Made by a program: the position numbers and the translations under genes | Assembly (NCBI GenBank): GCA_013407085.1 | Contig: JACCGJ010004930.1 | Span: forward strand, 62,001 to 126,000 | Direction of reading: 5' to 3' | DNA from: Atriophallophorus winterbourni | Taxonomy: Eukaryota > Platyhelminthes > Trematoda > Plagiorchiida > Microphallidae | DNA length: 64,000 nucleotides | The notes under the pieces: model-generated | What the model was told of the DNA's origin: nothing | Databases searched by the model: none | The model's input: only the letters and a program-made list of their open reading frames with translations | Part shown: piece by piece, positions 33,010-44,961 of the stretch | How positions within the stretch are numbered: the first letter of the stretch is position 1 | How the letters are laid out: the number at the start of each line of letters is the position of its first letter

Positions 33010-33960
33010 TGGATCGATTTTTAGATAAAACTGTCCAACAATGAATAAAAACACGTTTGAGTTTTCAATTCATGGTATTTGAAGTCGAACAGCACGTGTA
33101 ATTTTTTGGGATAGAAGCAGCACATCATTGTGGACATACATAGTCCGCTTGATTGATTGACCACAAATTACCATGTGATTCTGGGTTTGAACATCGCGGT
33201 TTGTTGTACGAACACTGTGCAACATTCACATACAAGTATACACATGTTTTAAATTTATCCAAAGTTTAAAGGCTCACTGAACCTGATCTCACTGTCTACG
33301 TCTGATGAAGGCAAACAGCCAGAACCGAGAGAGCATTGTAATGTCGAGGGATGTGAGCAAAACATATCTTTGGTCGTCTTAAGCGCCTTGATTGCTGGAC
33401 AACGAATCAGTATTGGATACTGAGTTTGAAAAACTTGGTTCGCTGTACGAACCCTATGCAATAGTTTCATTCAAGTATAAACTTGTTAACAAGTTAACCA
33501 GTGTTTGAAGGCTCACTGAAGCCAAAATTACTGTTCACACCTGATGGGGGCAAACAGCCAGAAACCGGTAGTGCAGTGTAATTTCGGGGGATGTGTGAAA
33601 CACATCACATTCGTCATCCATAAGCGCCATGAGTGCTTGACCACATAAAACTATGTGATTTTGTGTAAGAACACTGTGGTTCGTTGTACAAACCCTATGC
33701 CTTATGAACATTCAAGTATAAACTAGTTTATCATTTATCCACTGTTTCAAGGCTAACTGAACCTAATCTTTTTGTCTCCACCTGATGACGGGAAACAGCC
33801 AGAAACCAGTTGCGCAATGTAACTGTGATGGATGTTTGCAACACATCATTGAGGTCATCTATCAGCGCCTTTAGTGCTGGACCACAAAGTACTATGGGAT
33901 TTTGTGTTTGAACGTCATTGTTCGTTGTACGTACTTAAGCAGGAAATATTGTATTGAGTG
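33010..33960 (+). repeat. B array: four ~235-bp units
   Basis: Hammerhead-like boxes at about 33299 (CTGATGA..GAACC), 33540 (CTGATGG..GAAACC) and 33779 (CTGATGA..GAAACC). Hairpins GGTTCG CTGTA CGAACC at about 33449 and GGTTCG..CAAACC at 33684. Confidence 0.8.
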
Positions 33961-34850
33961 ATTTCATAATCATTTTAAATCACTCAAATACCACTTTCCA
34001 TCAAGTAAATCAACCGGGGTTTGTGAATAACGCTAACATTTCAATGAATTTGAATCCTCGTAATACGGTGTGTTTGATGTACCGCAATTGCGGTCTGCCC
34101 AACTGTGGATGTCTAACTTTTCACTCACGATGAAAAGATCATTTGGAATATAAAACATCATCTGCAACAATAACGATCCTTCTTTTTGAGATATCGTTAA
34201 GTACACATTGGGTGTATCAACTACGGGGCATTTGAAGTTCTAACTATGGTACTGTTCAAAATGTTTAGTCGAACTTTAACCGTTATATTGTTGATAAATA
34301 CTGAAATCTATATATTGTAGGTACAATGTTAAGGAGGTTCAGCTGAACGTTTAACCACAGCTGTATTTTTAGGTTAAAATAGTTCAGCATCCGTTCAGCA
34401 AGCGCGGCCACAAATGTTTTAGACAAATGCTTAGTTTGATGATTGCCCTGAACATTTGTTTAATTCATTTATTTTAACTACACACTTATCCTAGAGTTTG
34501 CTATATAATCACTCATTTTTGTAAAATAGGTAATGCAATTCTGATTATTGAATATTCTGCTGTTGGATCGATTTAAACGTGTTCCACTTCCAAGAAAATC
34601 ACTAAACTCATTCTGATTTACCATATTTCATGCATAAATGGCTGCACTGAAATGATGAAAAACGAAACATTATATTCTGGTTGGAAAACGTCTTTTGTCT
34701 ACATCCTTCGGTTGATGTCATCAACGAATGTACATCACAAGCGTATGATGTTCACATTATCCGCAGCATGTCGTCAAAAGGAAAACCTGTTCAATTTTTG
34801 TACATCTTATAGAAAATAAATCGACATGTTTATAACTAAAATGACAGAAA
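33950..34850. repeat. P block copy 2
   Basis: Matches 40330-41240 at an offset of about 6.39 kb, including GCAATTGCGGTCTGCCCAAC and CACGATGxAAAxGATCATTT. No convincing exon. It lacks the ORF-bearing insertion seen at 11.4 and 49.4 kb. Confidence 0.75.
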
Positions 34851-35910
34851 ATCTAAGGCCAATATGCATGCTTTTCTAAAACACCCCGTACAAAGTCTGG
34901 AGTGTAGGATCACGGTCTGAATGCGCTTGAAGTAGCGGAAGTTAGACATAAGGAAATGGCTTTGTATGATAATGTTGGATACGTTTTTCTAATCAATTAC
35001 GAGTCTATTTCGAAAATCACTTTGTCTGTTCTTCGATTCTAGTTTGAATTTTGCTGACAGTCCTCCCTCATCATTAACACCACATTTACCACCAAGCGTA
35101 TCCAAATCATTTGAAAAAGCAATTCTTTAGCAGCATACACCACACAACCATAAACAAAATACTTGAGAACAACCAAACTTATATCACGTACATTGACATG
35201 AGATAAAACTCAAAGTCGAGCACGATAGTTTTCTCATAGCATTCAATGATATACATAGTGAAAAACGTCCTTTCAAATTCTTTTGTTAACAAAGGCAAAT
35301 AAGCATGCACTTCAAGATGACGACAACATTTGAAAAAAAAGCTATAAACATATTATGGTAGAATACAAATCTGTTCAATTTCTATACTTCATATGGAATA
35401 TACCACATCTTGTTCAAGTGTAAGATAAGAGAAACACGAAGGTCCATATGAAATCATTATTGTTACAAACATACACCATAAGATAGGACTTCCTGCTGTT
35501 TTCAGTAAAACAGTTATGCGGTGTAAGATCACTATGCCCAGGAGATAAATACTTGAAAGAATGGAAAACAAATTCCGTGAGTATGACGCGGTTGCAATAG
35601 TTGGATGCGAACAACCGGTTCAATCACATGAGCTCACAAACATGTAGGTCGGGTTTGAACACATAACCATGAACGAAAAGTCCAATTTGCTTACTTTCCT
35701 TCATGCACATATTCCACAAAGGGTGTCGAATCGTTAGCATTCATAAGGAATGAACATTATTATCGTGGTCGAGATGTACGTCAAATAGCGGAAGAAAAAT
35801 GAATAAAATTGCGCATCAATGAACTATAGTACATAGGTCTAATAAAATCTCGCAAAAATTAGCGTTCTAGTTTACGACGAAGTACTAAGTAAAGTTTCGT
35901 CACCATGAAG
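34850..35910. repeat. C block copy 3
   Basis: Same order of C motifs; contains the candidate 9-nt exon at 35514-35522 with CAG and GTAAGATC. The minus-strand core reads CGVNDEGGLSAKFKLESKN. Confidence 0.8.
35514..35522 (+). CDS. Candidate 9-nt micro-exon (C copy 3)
   Basis: TTATGCGGT between TTTTCAGTAAAACAG and GTAAGATC. See 13081 for the argument; here the base change in the spacer (TCAACAG to TAAAACAG) leaves the second CAG intact. Confidence 0.35.
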
Positions 35911-35999
35911 CCCGCATATAATCCAATTATCCCATAGAATTATTCGATGTAACGGTACAACCTCATTCCATCGTTGGGCAGTCCAGTTCTGAGGAGTAC

Positions 36000-37140
36000 A
36001 CATGGTGAATACATTTTGAGAACGTTTATTTGTGTTAACGTTTACCTGTGTTTACCTTGGTTATCTGTGTTGGCTGTTACCTGAGTGTACTCTGTGTTTG
36101 TTAACTCTGTTATGTGCGTGAATTAAACTAAATCTTTAAGGACAAAACGGATTAATGAAACCCGTTGCTCAAAACCTAAATTTTCATATGGTGATAACTG
36201 AGCTCCTAGGATTACATATATATGCATATTGAGAAACATTAAGAATTACAGAATCATTATTTTCTTTACATGCATCCCATGTAAATTCCGAACTAATCAT
36301 TGGTCAGGTTTATGTATCGTCAGCATAAAGACCAAATATAATCTGAAAATCTCATTAAATTATCCGATGTTTTGTACATCCTCACTCCATACAAATATAA
36401 TGTAGCGGATCGTCCTCAATCCATCACTGGACAGTATACTTCTGTGCAGTCCACGGGGTGTATCCATGTTGTGAACGTTTAATTGTGTTAAGGTTTACCT
36501 GTGTTTAACTTCGTTATCTGTGTCAGCTGTGTTAACTGAGTATTATCTGTGTTTGCCAACTCTGTTATCTGTATGTGCTAGGAACATTATTTGAACTGTG
36601 ATAATGCTTAAGATTATTTATGTTTCTTTATGAGTATCGAAAATTAAAGTAAATCTCTAAGCACAACAAGGATTAATGTAACCTCTTGCTCAAATCCTAA
36701 ATTTTCATGTGATGATAACTCAGCTCCTAGAATTACATATATATCAATATTGAAAAACATTAAGAATTACAGAATCATTATTTTCGTTATGTTTTCAACT
36801 GTTTTTCCAGATAACTTTGCAGATAGACCATCAACATGTAAGTATATTAGACAGCGTCGGATGTCCTTTTTACGAATAACCAGTTTGAGCTCATGAGGTA
36901 ACAAATAAGTCGAATGCATTTGATCATAAACAAAAGGCACATTTGCATGCATTTCCATCAATCACACAAATTGCACGACAGGTATCTTGCTGTTTGCACT
37001 CATTAGGAAAGGACTTAATTGATCAGGGTCCACATGCGGTTGAGAAGATGAAGAAAAATCAAAGGAATTGCGCTAGTATGGAGTATATAACATAGATCTG
37101 ATCAAATCTCAAATAAAATATGCGTTCTCATCAACAACAA
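36000..37140. repeat. A block copy 5 with internal duplication
   Basis: The GT-rich stretch and CTCAAAxCCTAAATTTTCAT occur twice (about 36030-36210 and 36480-36710), so one A block was inserted into or unequally crossed with another. Only the second retains the micro-exon. Confidence 0.7.
36811..36837 (+). CDS. 27-nt micro-exon (A copy 5)
   Basis: TGTTTTTCCAG and GTAAGTATAT bound AT|NFADRPST|T. Splice sites intact. It lies 1.3 kb after the candidate 9-nt exon and 4.05 kb after the E relic of the same unit. Confidence 0.6.
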
Positions 37141-38615
37141 CCTCTGACTGAGACTTAGTGAGCCATCGCATTTGTAACGGAGCGTGGGTGTGTTCATCAT
37201 TTTTACTTGCAATCAGAACATTTTTGCAAATTACATAAAAATCAACTGGTTTATGTTTAAGTCGTATCGTGCCATCATAATGCTGGCACATGTGAGTGCC
37301 ACCAAATAAATCAGTTTCTGAATACCGTTTTACTCCTGCAAGAGAAGGGTTCTACTCGGAAAAAGGTAATATGATTAAGTTTTGATCACCCCCCACCACT
37401 AAAACTACCTGACCGCTCAACAGCCCATATTACGCCTAAGTTATTTTACCAATCGCAGGAATGACGGAGATCAATGATCGAGTTTCCACCTAGAGCCTAT
37501 CTACATTTAACTAGTAAATGTGATGACGGACAAGGTCCGTTCACATAGCGCCTGACATTCGTAAAAGAAAATAAATAATGTGCACAATGTTGAGGTTTTT
37601 TCCAACAAAACACAAAATCGAATCAACTAGTATGTATATGGTGAATAACAAATATTACAGTTTACAGCAAGGCCGTTTGCTAGATTGCTGCGTCCACCTG
37701 AATATCTGCCAGTCGACCTGACTTTAAAAGTCGACCGCCATCGCGAGTATGATTACGCTATGCTGTTTATTGCCCAGTCTCAACATTTTCACATTATTCA
37801 GCTCGGAGCTGTGACCCGTATTCAGAACGTGCTTCGCGATGACGGAATTACGATTAATGGTATTATATTCCATCCAATCCCGTGTCTATCTCCGGAAACG
37901 TTTTCGGTCTAATCTATTTAAGCGTGAATGTCCATGGAAGTATGCTCTAGGCAATCACACGAACAATTATTAAATATGATACTGCTAGATGAATGTACCT
38001 CATTTTTTGAGGTGCATTAGAACGGAATAGATAGTTCTCTCAATCAAAAACTTTAGGTGAACCTACGCATAGTTCAAGATTATACGTATTGCTTCACATA
38101 TGCAAAACACATAGCCTCGATTGGCTTGTAACAAGACGTTTTGGATAAACGTGCTGTATGCACCTTTCAATCGCCCTGCGCTGCACCTCTTTCCGGTTTT
38201 ATTCCGTCGTCTCTGTCAGAAGATAAACTGATGTGCTTCACGCTGTGTAAATCTAGTGATTCAATTGTTCGATGAAATGTCGTTTTTAAATCTGTGCATG
38301 GAATGTGTTCACTTGGGAGTTAATTAATCTTATATTTCTCAACTGCAAATATTTGTCAATCATTTAGTCGATATTAACCGTAATTTTTAAACGTCAGGCA
38401 CGATTCATTTGGCAAACTCCGCTTGAAATTTCTTTGACAAACATTTCGCGAATCATGCATTGGATATGACGACACATTTATGTAAAAAAATGTCGTATCA
38501 CTCATTTTATGCAAATAGGGTGTTTTCCCAAAACAGAAATTGGTACTACTGACATTTTGCACAGTAAATTGACAACGGAAAATATATTAAGATTGAAATT
38601 ACACTATTGCACGAA
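37140..38615. repeat. F block copy 6
   Basis: Full F block that closes the 6.4-kb unit; it contains the longest form of the plus-strand ORF. Its minus-strand frame is shifted early and not open. Confidence 0.8.
37669..37912 (+). CDS. Longest copy of the F-block ORF (about 80 residues, unknown)
   Basis: Open from an ATTACAG (37660) to TAA at 37910, reading RPFARLLRPPEYLPVDLTLK, then VDRHREYDYAMLFIAQSQHF, HIIQLGAVTRIQNVL and GITINGIIFHPIP. It is GC-richer than its surroundings and has balanced amino-acid use, which argues that it was once coding. Other copies begin ATG(C/G)xGTTTTCTAG; here that ATG is AGG, so it lacks a start or is an internal exon. I do not recognise the domain. Confidence 0.35.
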
Positions 38616-39092
38616 TGCAAGAAAGCTTTAATGGCTTGACAAAGTGGTTTTATCCTAACCGAAATCAATAAATCAGTGTACTCATTAATATAGGGAATTT
38701 CTCTGAATTTTAATTGTCAATGTGAAAATGATCATGCTAAGGTTTTCGCAATGCTGTTAATAATAGTTTTAGATTAGAAGAAAAACATTAGATCATAAGA
38801 TTGGAAAAATTAATTCACTTTGTGTTCGTGAGCTAGTCAATTTGAACAAAGAGCAGTGTGATTCTCGGACACGCACTCCCTACCACCATGGTTAATATAA
38901 AGTAATTAACTTCGGAGGGCAAAACTTGCTACTTTAATGTTCGACGTTTTGCTAATCTTACAATCACTAAAATCTCTGCGTAATGACACAGCATTTCGAA
39001 TCAGGATAATATTTGTTCGGTTTTATCAGAAAATATTATATTATAATCAGATTATCAAATCATATCCAGTAAGAAATAGTTTTTTCCTACAG
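38615..39092 (+). repeat. H block copy 5
   Basis: Second member of the 6.4-kb tandem pair. The frame 38937-39151 runs from a real ATG through into the E region but in a different frame from the hydrophobic reading. Confidence 0.75.
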
Positions 39093-39145
39093 AAACAAAA
39101 CCATAAGTTCTTTGATCTTCTTGACAGCCGCCCAAGGAAAACAAG
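39093..39145 (+). pseudogene. E signal-exon relic, copy 5, with a new acceptor
   Basis: Here TTTTTCCTACAG precedes the hydrophobic tract (SSLIFLTAAQGKQ plus G), and GTAAGTAA follows, so the segment could be used as an internal exon of 53 bases. Other copies have TTTGGTAC at this place and no acceptor. 53 bases is not a multiple of three. Confidence 0.4.
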
Positions 39146-39379
39146 GTAAGTAAATTTGGAATAGTTTTTCCTTTTAATTCATCGTAAGTTCTTCAACTGC
39201 GGGTTAGTTTTTATTTGCAAGGCTGCTACATGCGAGTGGGCTTGTGCGTACATTTGGTTCTGCAAGCATTTCTTGTTACATTTAGGTGAAGTTCCAAGGT
39301 TGAAAACGCGAGATTTTGTAATGAAGGGGAAATTGTCTTTTGTATTATTACAATTTATATAAAAATATTTATGTGTGTT

Positions 39380-40330
39380 TATGTCTATCGCATTTGTAAG
39401 GATCGATTTTTTGATACAACTGTCCGACAATGAAAAGACACGTTTGAGTTTTCAATTCGAGGTATTTGAAGGAGAACAGCACGTGTATTTTTTAGGGATA
39501 GAAGCAGCACATCATAGTGGACATACATAGTCCCCTCGATTGATTGACCACAAATTACTATGTGATTCTGGGTTTGAACATCGTAGTTTGTTGTACGAAC
39601 ACTGTGCAACATTCACATACAAGTATACACATGTTTTTCATTTATCCAATGTTCAAACGCTCACTGAACCTGATCTCACTGTATACGTCTGATGAAGGCA
39701 AACAGCCAGAACTGACAGAGCATTGTAATGTCGGGGGATGTGAGCAAAACATATATTTGGTCGTCCTTAAGCGCCTTGATTGCTGGACAACGAATCAGTA
39801 TTGGATACTGAGTTTGAAAAACTTGGTTCGCTGTACGAACCCTATGCAATAGTTTCATGCAAGTATAAACTTGTTAACAGTTTAACCAGTGTTTGAAGGC
39901 TCACTGAAGCTGAAATTACTGTTCACACATGATAGGGGCAAACAGCCAGAAACCGGTAGTGCAGTGAAATTTCGAGGATGTGTGAAACACATCACTTTCG
40001 TCATCCATAAGCGCCATGAGTGCTTGACCACATACCACTATGTGATTCTGTGTTCGAACACTGTGGTTCGTTGTACAAAGCCCATGCCACATGGGCATTC
40101 AAGTATATATTAGTTTATCATTTATCCACTGTTTCGAGGCTCACTGATCCTAATCTTTCGGTCTCCGCCTGATGACGGGAAACAGCCGGAAACCAGTTGC
40201 ACAATGTAACTGTGATGGATGTTTGCAACACATAATTTTGGTCATCTATCAGCGCCTTTAGTGCTGGACCACAAAATACTATGGGATTCTGTGTTTGAAC
40301 GTCATTGTTCGTTGTACGTACTTAAGCAGG
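39380..40330 (+). repeat. B array: four ~235-bp units
   Basis: Closely matches 33010-33960 (offset about 6.39 kb). Boxes at about 39690 (CTGATGA), 39929 (ATGATAG) and 40169 (CTGATGA). The last has the best stem II of the array and is listed separately. Confidence 0.8.
40163..40202 (+). ncRNA. Hammerhead-like motif in B unit
   Basis: CTGATGA at 40169-40175, then CGG-GAAACAG-CCG (a three-pair stem II with a C-G closing pair), then GAAA at 40189-40192, a four-base CCAG loop, then T-T before the expected cleavage point after 40198. Stem I is poor (only the first two pairs form), so activity is doubtful. It supports the reading of B units as ribozyme-bearing repeats. Confidence 0.45.
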
Positions 40331-41240
40331 GAATATTGTATTGAGTGGTTTCATAATCATTTTAAATCACTTAAATACCACTTTCCATCAAATAAATCTG
40401 CCGGGGTTTTTGGATAAGGCTAACATTTCAATAAATTTGAATCCTGTTAATACGGTGTGTTTGATGTACCGCAATTGCGGTCTGCCCAACGGCGGATGTC
40501 CTACGTTTCACTCACGATAGAAACGATCATTTGGAATAAGAACATCATCTGCAAAAATAACGATCCTTATTTTTGAGATATCGTTAAGTACACATTGGGT
40601 GTATTAACTACGAGGCATTTGAATTTCTAACTATGCTACTATTCAAAATGTTTAGTCGAACTTAAACCGCTATAATGTTGATAAATACTGAAATCTATTT
40701 ATTTTAGGTACAATGTTAAGGAGGTTTAGCTGAACGTTTAACCGCAGCTGTATTTTTAGTTTGAAATAATTCAGCATCCGTTCAGCAAGCGCAGCCACAA
40801 AGGTTTTAAGCAAATGCTTATTTTGATGGTTGCCCTAAACATTTGTTTAATTCATTTATTGTGACTACACACTTATCCTTCATTTTGCTATGTAATCACT
40901 CATTTTTGTAAAATAGGTAATGCGTTTCTGATTACTGTATATTCTGCTAAAGATCGATTTAAACGTGTTCCACTTCCAAGAAAATCACTAAACTCATTCT
41001 GATTTACCATATTTTATGCATAAATGGCTGCACTGGAATGATGAAAAACGAAACCTTATATTCTATGTGGAAAACGTCTTTTGTCTACCTCCTTCGGTTA
41101 ATGTGATCAACGAATGTTCTCAATATCCGCAGCATCTTGTCGAAAAGAAAACCTGTTCAATTTTTCTACATCATATGGAAAATATTTCCACACGTTTATG
41201 ATTGAAATGACAGAAAAACTAAAGCCATTATGAATGCATT
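40330..41240. repeat. P block copy 3
   Basis: Tandem partner of 33950-34850. No exon seen. Confidence 0.75.
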
Positions 41241-42140
41241 TCTTAAACACAACGTACAAAATCTAAACTGTAGGATCACGGTCTAAATGCGCTTGAAGTA
41301 GCGGAAGTTTGTTATGAGGAAATGCCTTTGTATGAAAATGTTGGATACGTTTTTTTTAATTAACTAAGGGTCTATTTCGGAAATCACTTTGTCTGTTCTT
41401 CGATTCTAGTTTGAATTTTGCTGACAGTCCTCCCTCATCATTAACACCACATTTAACACCAAGCGTATCCGATTAATCTGAAGAAGCAATTCTTCAGAGC
41501 ATAAACCATACAACCTTAAACAAAATACTCGAGAACAACCAAACTGATATCACGTGCATCGACATGAAATAAAACTCGAAGTCGTGCACGCTGGTTTACT
41601 CATTGCATTCAATGATATACATAGTGGAAAACGTCCTTTTTAGATTCTTTTGTTAACAAAGGCAGATAAGTATGCACTTCAAGATGACGAAAACATTGAG
41701 AGGAACTGCAATAAACATAGTATGGTAGAATACAAATCTGTTCAATTTCTTAACTTCATATGGAATACACCAACTCTGGTTCAAGTGTAAGATAAGAGAA
41801 ACACGTAGGTCCATATGAAAACATTATAATCACAAACAAACATCATAAGATAGGACTCCCTGCTGTTTTCAGTCAACAGTTATGCGGTGTAAGATGCCCA
41901 GTATGCCCAGGAGATAAATACTTATAAGGATGGAAAACAAATTTCATGAGTATGACGCGGTTGCATGAGGTGGGTACAAACAACCGGTTCAATCACATGA
42001 GCTCACAACCATGTAGGCCAGGTTTGAACACATAACCATGAACGAAAAGTCCAATTTGCTCAGTTCCCATCATGCACACATTCCACGAAGAGTGTCGATT
42101 TGTTAGCCTTTATTAGGAATGAACATTATTATCGTGGTCA
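41240..42140. repeat. C block copy 4, truncated on the right
   Basis: C motifs run to TATCGTGGTCAAGATGTAGG, where the unit breaks off into a diverged H-like block. Contains the candidate 9-nt exon 41880-41888 with intact CAG and GTAAGATG. The A and F blocks of this unit are missing. Confidence 0.75.
41880..41888 (+). CDS. Candidate 9-nt micro-exon (C copy 4)
   Basis: TTATGCGGT between CAGTCAACAG and GTAAGATG. Same argument as 13081. Confidence 0.35.
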
Positions 42141-42179
42141 AGATGTAGGCAAGTGAAATTTAAAGTTGCATCATTTTGT

Positions 42180-42600
42180 ATCTTCCACGCACATCCAACC
42201 TGTCAGGCCTGTGAACAACTTCGAACGGCAGGACCAATTTGTTTAAATCCAACCTGAAATCAATAAATCATTGTACCGAGCATTGCAGCGAATACTCCGT
42301 GGTGTACCTTCTATGAATTCCAAGTCGCAGTTTAGAAGAACTAGCGTATCGTGGATGAAGATGGTCGTTCAAAGTTTTTTGCATGCTTGCTAAGAATAGA
42401 GATAAGTTATGATGTGCTATCTTGCAAAAAACAGAGAATAAAGTACACTCGCTGAACGTTAGACTGTTTGAAACATGAATGTTCTTCGTGTTAGTGAGCA
42501 AATCATGTGCACAGAAAGCATTCAAATACTCAGATTTGAAACCTCTGGAACCATGATTAATGAAAATTCATATGTTCGATAAAGAAAATACAATTTTCCT
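42180..42600 (+). repeat. Diverged H block
   Basis: AACTTCGAACGGCAGGACCA, TGAAATCAATAAATCATTGT and a TTCGTGTTAGTGAGCAAATC string follow the H order but at lower similarity than any other copy. It may be the oldest or the founder copy. It precedes the candidate exons at 42709-42937. Confidence 0.5.
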
Positions 42601-42708
42601 CTAATGATTATCGATTCGTTGAAACAGTTAATATATAATCTCTCGATTAACCGTGGTAGTTTCGCGTTCGGCAAGACCTAGCAAAAGTTGCAATGTATTA
42701 TCGAGTAA

Positions 42709-42833
42709 AATGATCAAAGCGATTTTACAAAAAAGGACATTTACTGCAACTTCACTCGGCAAAACTCGATACGAGTTCACTATGACAGTCAAAATGAGAT
42801 TAACTGACCACATTTTCATAAATATCAGATATG
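42709..42833 (+). CDS. Weak candidate first exon
   Basis: ATG opens MIKAILQKRTF; a second in-frame ATG opens MRLTDHIFINIRY. It ends TATG|GTATGT in phase 1, 77 bases before the exon at 42911. A TATA-like TTAATATATAATC lies at about 42629. There is no strong signal-peptide profile. The layout (H block, TATA, ATG, phase-1 donor, short intron, 27-nt exon) is what argues for it. Confidence 0.25.
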
Positions 42834-42910
42834 GTATGTTCGCAAATCATCAGCTGACGCAAATTGTAGGTCCTTGATTAGAAATTTATTTGATTTTATT
42901 CATTTTACAG

Positions 42911-42937
42911 TTATCGGAACCGAAACAAGAAAACGAA
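42911..42937 (+). CDS. Candidate 27-nt micro-exon unrelated to the A exons
   Basis: TTCATTTTACAG and GTGAGTAT bound exactly 27 bases. All three frames are open; in phase 1 it reads TT|IGTETRKR|A, a short charged peptide. Length and phase match the A exons but the sequence does not. It could join to the candidate terminal exon at 44265 (A plus CT gives Thr). Confidence 0.4.
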
Positions 42938-44264
42938 GTGAGTATTAAGAATGAAATTGTAAATTGCAAATCTGAAAGTCTTCATTTATTACCAATACGG
43001 CAACTTGTAAAATACGGTGATATAAGACTGGTACAACGAAAACTGTGCTAGACACAAGCTTGTGTTTATTCGATATTCCGCGTCATACACACAATTAACT
43101 CACAGTTTATGACTACTGAATATCCCCCAGTGAAATACTTAATGTTTAATCTATGAGGCTGAAATAACTTATGGGCTTACATATTGAATTCGACTGTGTC
43201 TCAATCGCAACTTAACTGAAGTAGACATTTTGACCTTGTGAGTTTGTTTTACGTAAGACAAACTACAAAACCTATTGCTGAGCACTCTGGTTGCACTTTT
43301 GGCCATAAACACATTCACAGAAAAAACATACTTCTTTGTCCAATGGCTCTACATGTCTCGTCCCAAACGTCCAAACGATACCACACATCTGAGTTTCGTA
43401 TTGTTTTGTCTTATCTCAAAAAGCAATAATGTATATTGGTTTTCCGAGCGCAATATACTTTTATTAAAAACATTGATTATTCATAGCTGTTATTAAAGGT
43501 GAACGAATTTAAATTTTATAGCAAAATAACATATCAACAAAAAATGGAATGATCTGCTTTTCTTATTTCATCGCGGATTTAATCCTTTCTCCTGAGGAGA
43601 ATCGGACAGCTTCATGTTATAAAACATTGAGAGAACAAATGCGCGCATTTTTGATCAAGAAAACATTGATAAACAAATTGCTCGCATTGTTTCGTTGTCC
43701 AAGACGTTAGTTTATTAGTCACACAATCGTCGGTATTGTGGCTTCCATTTCTCACATGGAAAACTTTAACGGCTTCAGTGCCGTTTATCTACTGGTTGAA
43801 TGGATGAGAACATGGATTGGGGATACAAATGTTTTCGGAAAGATGAATCAAAACAATTTGCGTCGCCATGCTGGTTTACTTCTGTATGATCGTTCACAAA
43901 ACTAACTTGTATCATAACTTAAAAAAAAATCAGCGTGCAAAAAGTCTCCCGCTTCAAGACGTAAACAATAACGTGTGTTTTGAGAAATTGCACTATAGAA
44001 CTAATCTTGGAATAACCACTTTTCAATCAATCAAATTTCTCAAGACACGGGTATGAGGTCAATCTCATTTATTTGAATATCAAGAAAGGCATCGAAAGTT
44101 ACATATTGTTCACCATTTATCTACTGTATATGGGCATGCGGATTACGACCATTCGGTCAGTAAGTGAAAAAGGAGTGACACAGGTGTTAACGTTTGAAAT
44201 GAACGCAGATTATTTTATGTTTTCAACACCATGACATTGATAGTAAGACCTTTCGCATGCCCAG
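42938..44264. other. Unique DNA without a confident gene
   Basis: Two modest open stretches on the plus strand (43238-43429; 43868-44056) have no splice or start support. No repeat blocks. It would be intron if 42911 and 44265 belong together. Confidence 0.35.
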
Positions 44265-44524
44265 CTCTATCTTCATACCGTATAAAACGAAAGTTTTGTG
44301 CGAAAAAACACTACCAAATAGAGGGAAAAAATGCGAAACTTGAAATAGATACATTCAAATATAAGAACAACGAAGGATTGGTGAACCTGGTAAATCCTAT
44401 TCAATCTTACAAAACATTATCGGGATATTTGATCGGTTTCCGTATATTTCACGATTATTATCCGGCACATTCTCCGCGCAAGTTTAATGTACGCCATACA
44501 TTATCTTGCATTATTTCTGAATGA
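44265..44524 (+). CDS. Candidate terminal exon of an unidentified gene
   Basis: Pyrimidine-bearing acceptor (ACCTTTCGCATGCCCAG) followed by CT|LSSYRIKRKFCAKKHYQIEG, later EIDTFKYKNNEGLVNLVNP and GYLIGFRIFHDYYP, stopping at TGA 44522. 86 codons open in phase 1 with varied, protein-like composition is unusual in this AT-rich DNA. A separate ATG at 44231 lies in the same frame. Family unknown. Confidence 0.35.
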
Positions 44525-44961
44525 ATCGCAATTACCTTTGATTTACCGGGGCAACTTCCAAAGGTGACGCGACTTGCGGTTGGAATTTCTATATCACCGA
44601 TACTTTTGGATATAGGTTTCATAGTATTATCAGATCAATGTTATTTCCGTATATTTATCTAAAGTTAGCTAGAACCGATTTAGTCTTACAGCATGTAATT
44701 ATCAACGGCGGATCGTGACATGTGTGCAGTATTATTGAATTTTGTGATCTTCATCCGTTCATTGATTTGTTTCTGTGGATCAGCTCACAGATTTACCCAA
44801 CATGTTTAAAACTGCCAGGAGATACACAAAATGCAGTATGTAAAATAGCGAACTTATCAACGGTATACTGACAACAAACAGTGCTGCATCGATATAGTTA
44901 CTGATTTACGTTTATTTGATCCTGATGAAATAAAATATCGTTGTTTTTGTGTGTGATAAAA

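Noticed and set aside
35389..35623. Two overlapping hydrophobic minus-strand frames in a C block
   Set aside because: They are not open in other C copies and have no conserved residues; chance in AT-rich DNA.
38937..39151. 70-codon frame with an ATG running through the H/E boundary
   Set aside because: It reads the E region out of the hydrophobic frame. The equivalent at 32547 has no ATG, and the shared start is part of a repeat, so it is unlikely to be the leader of E.
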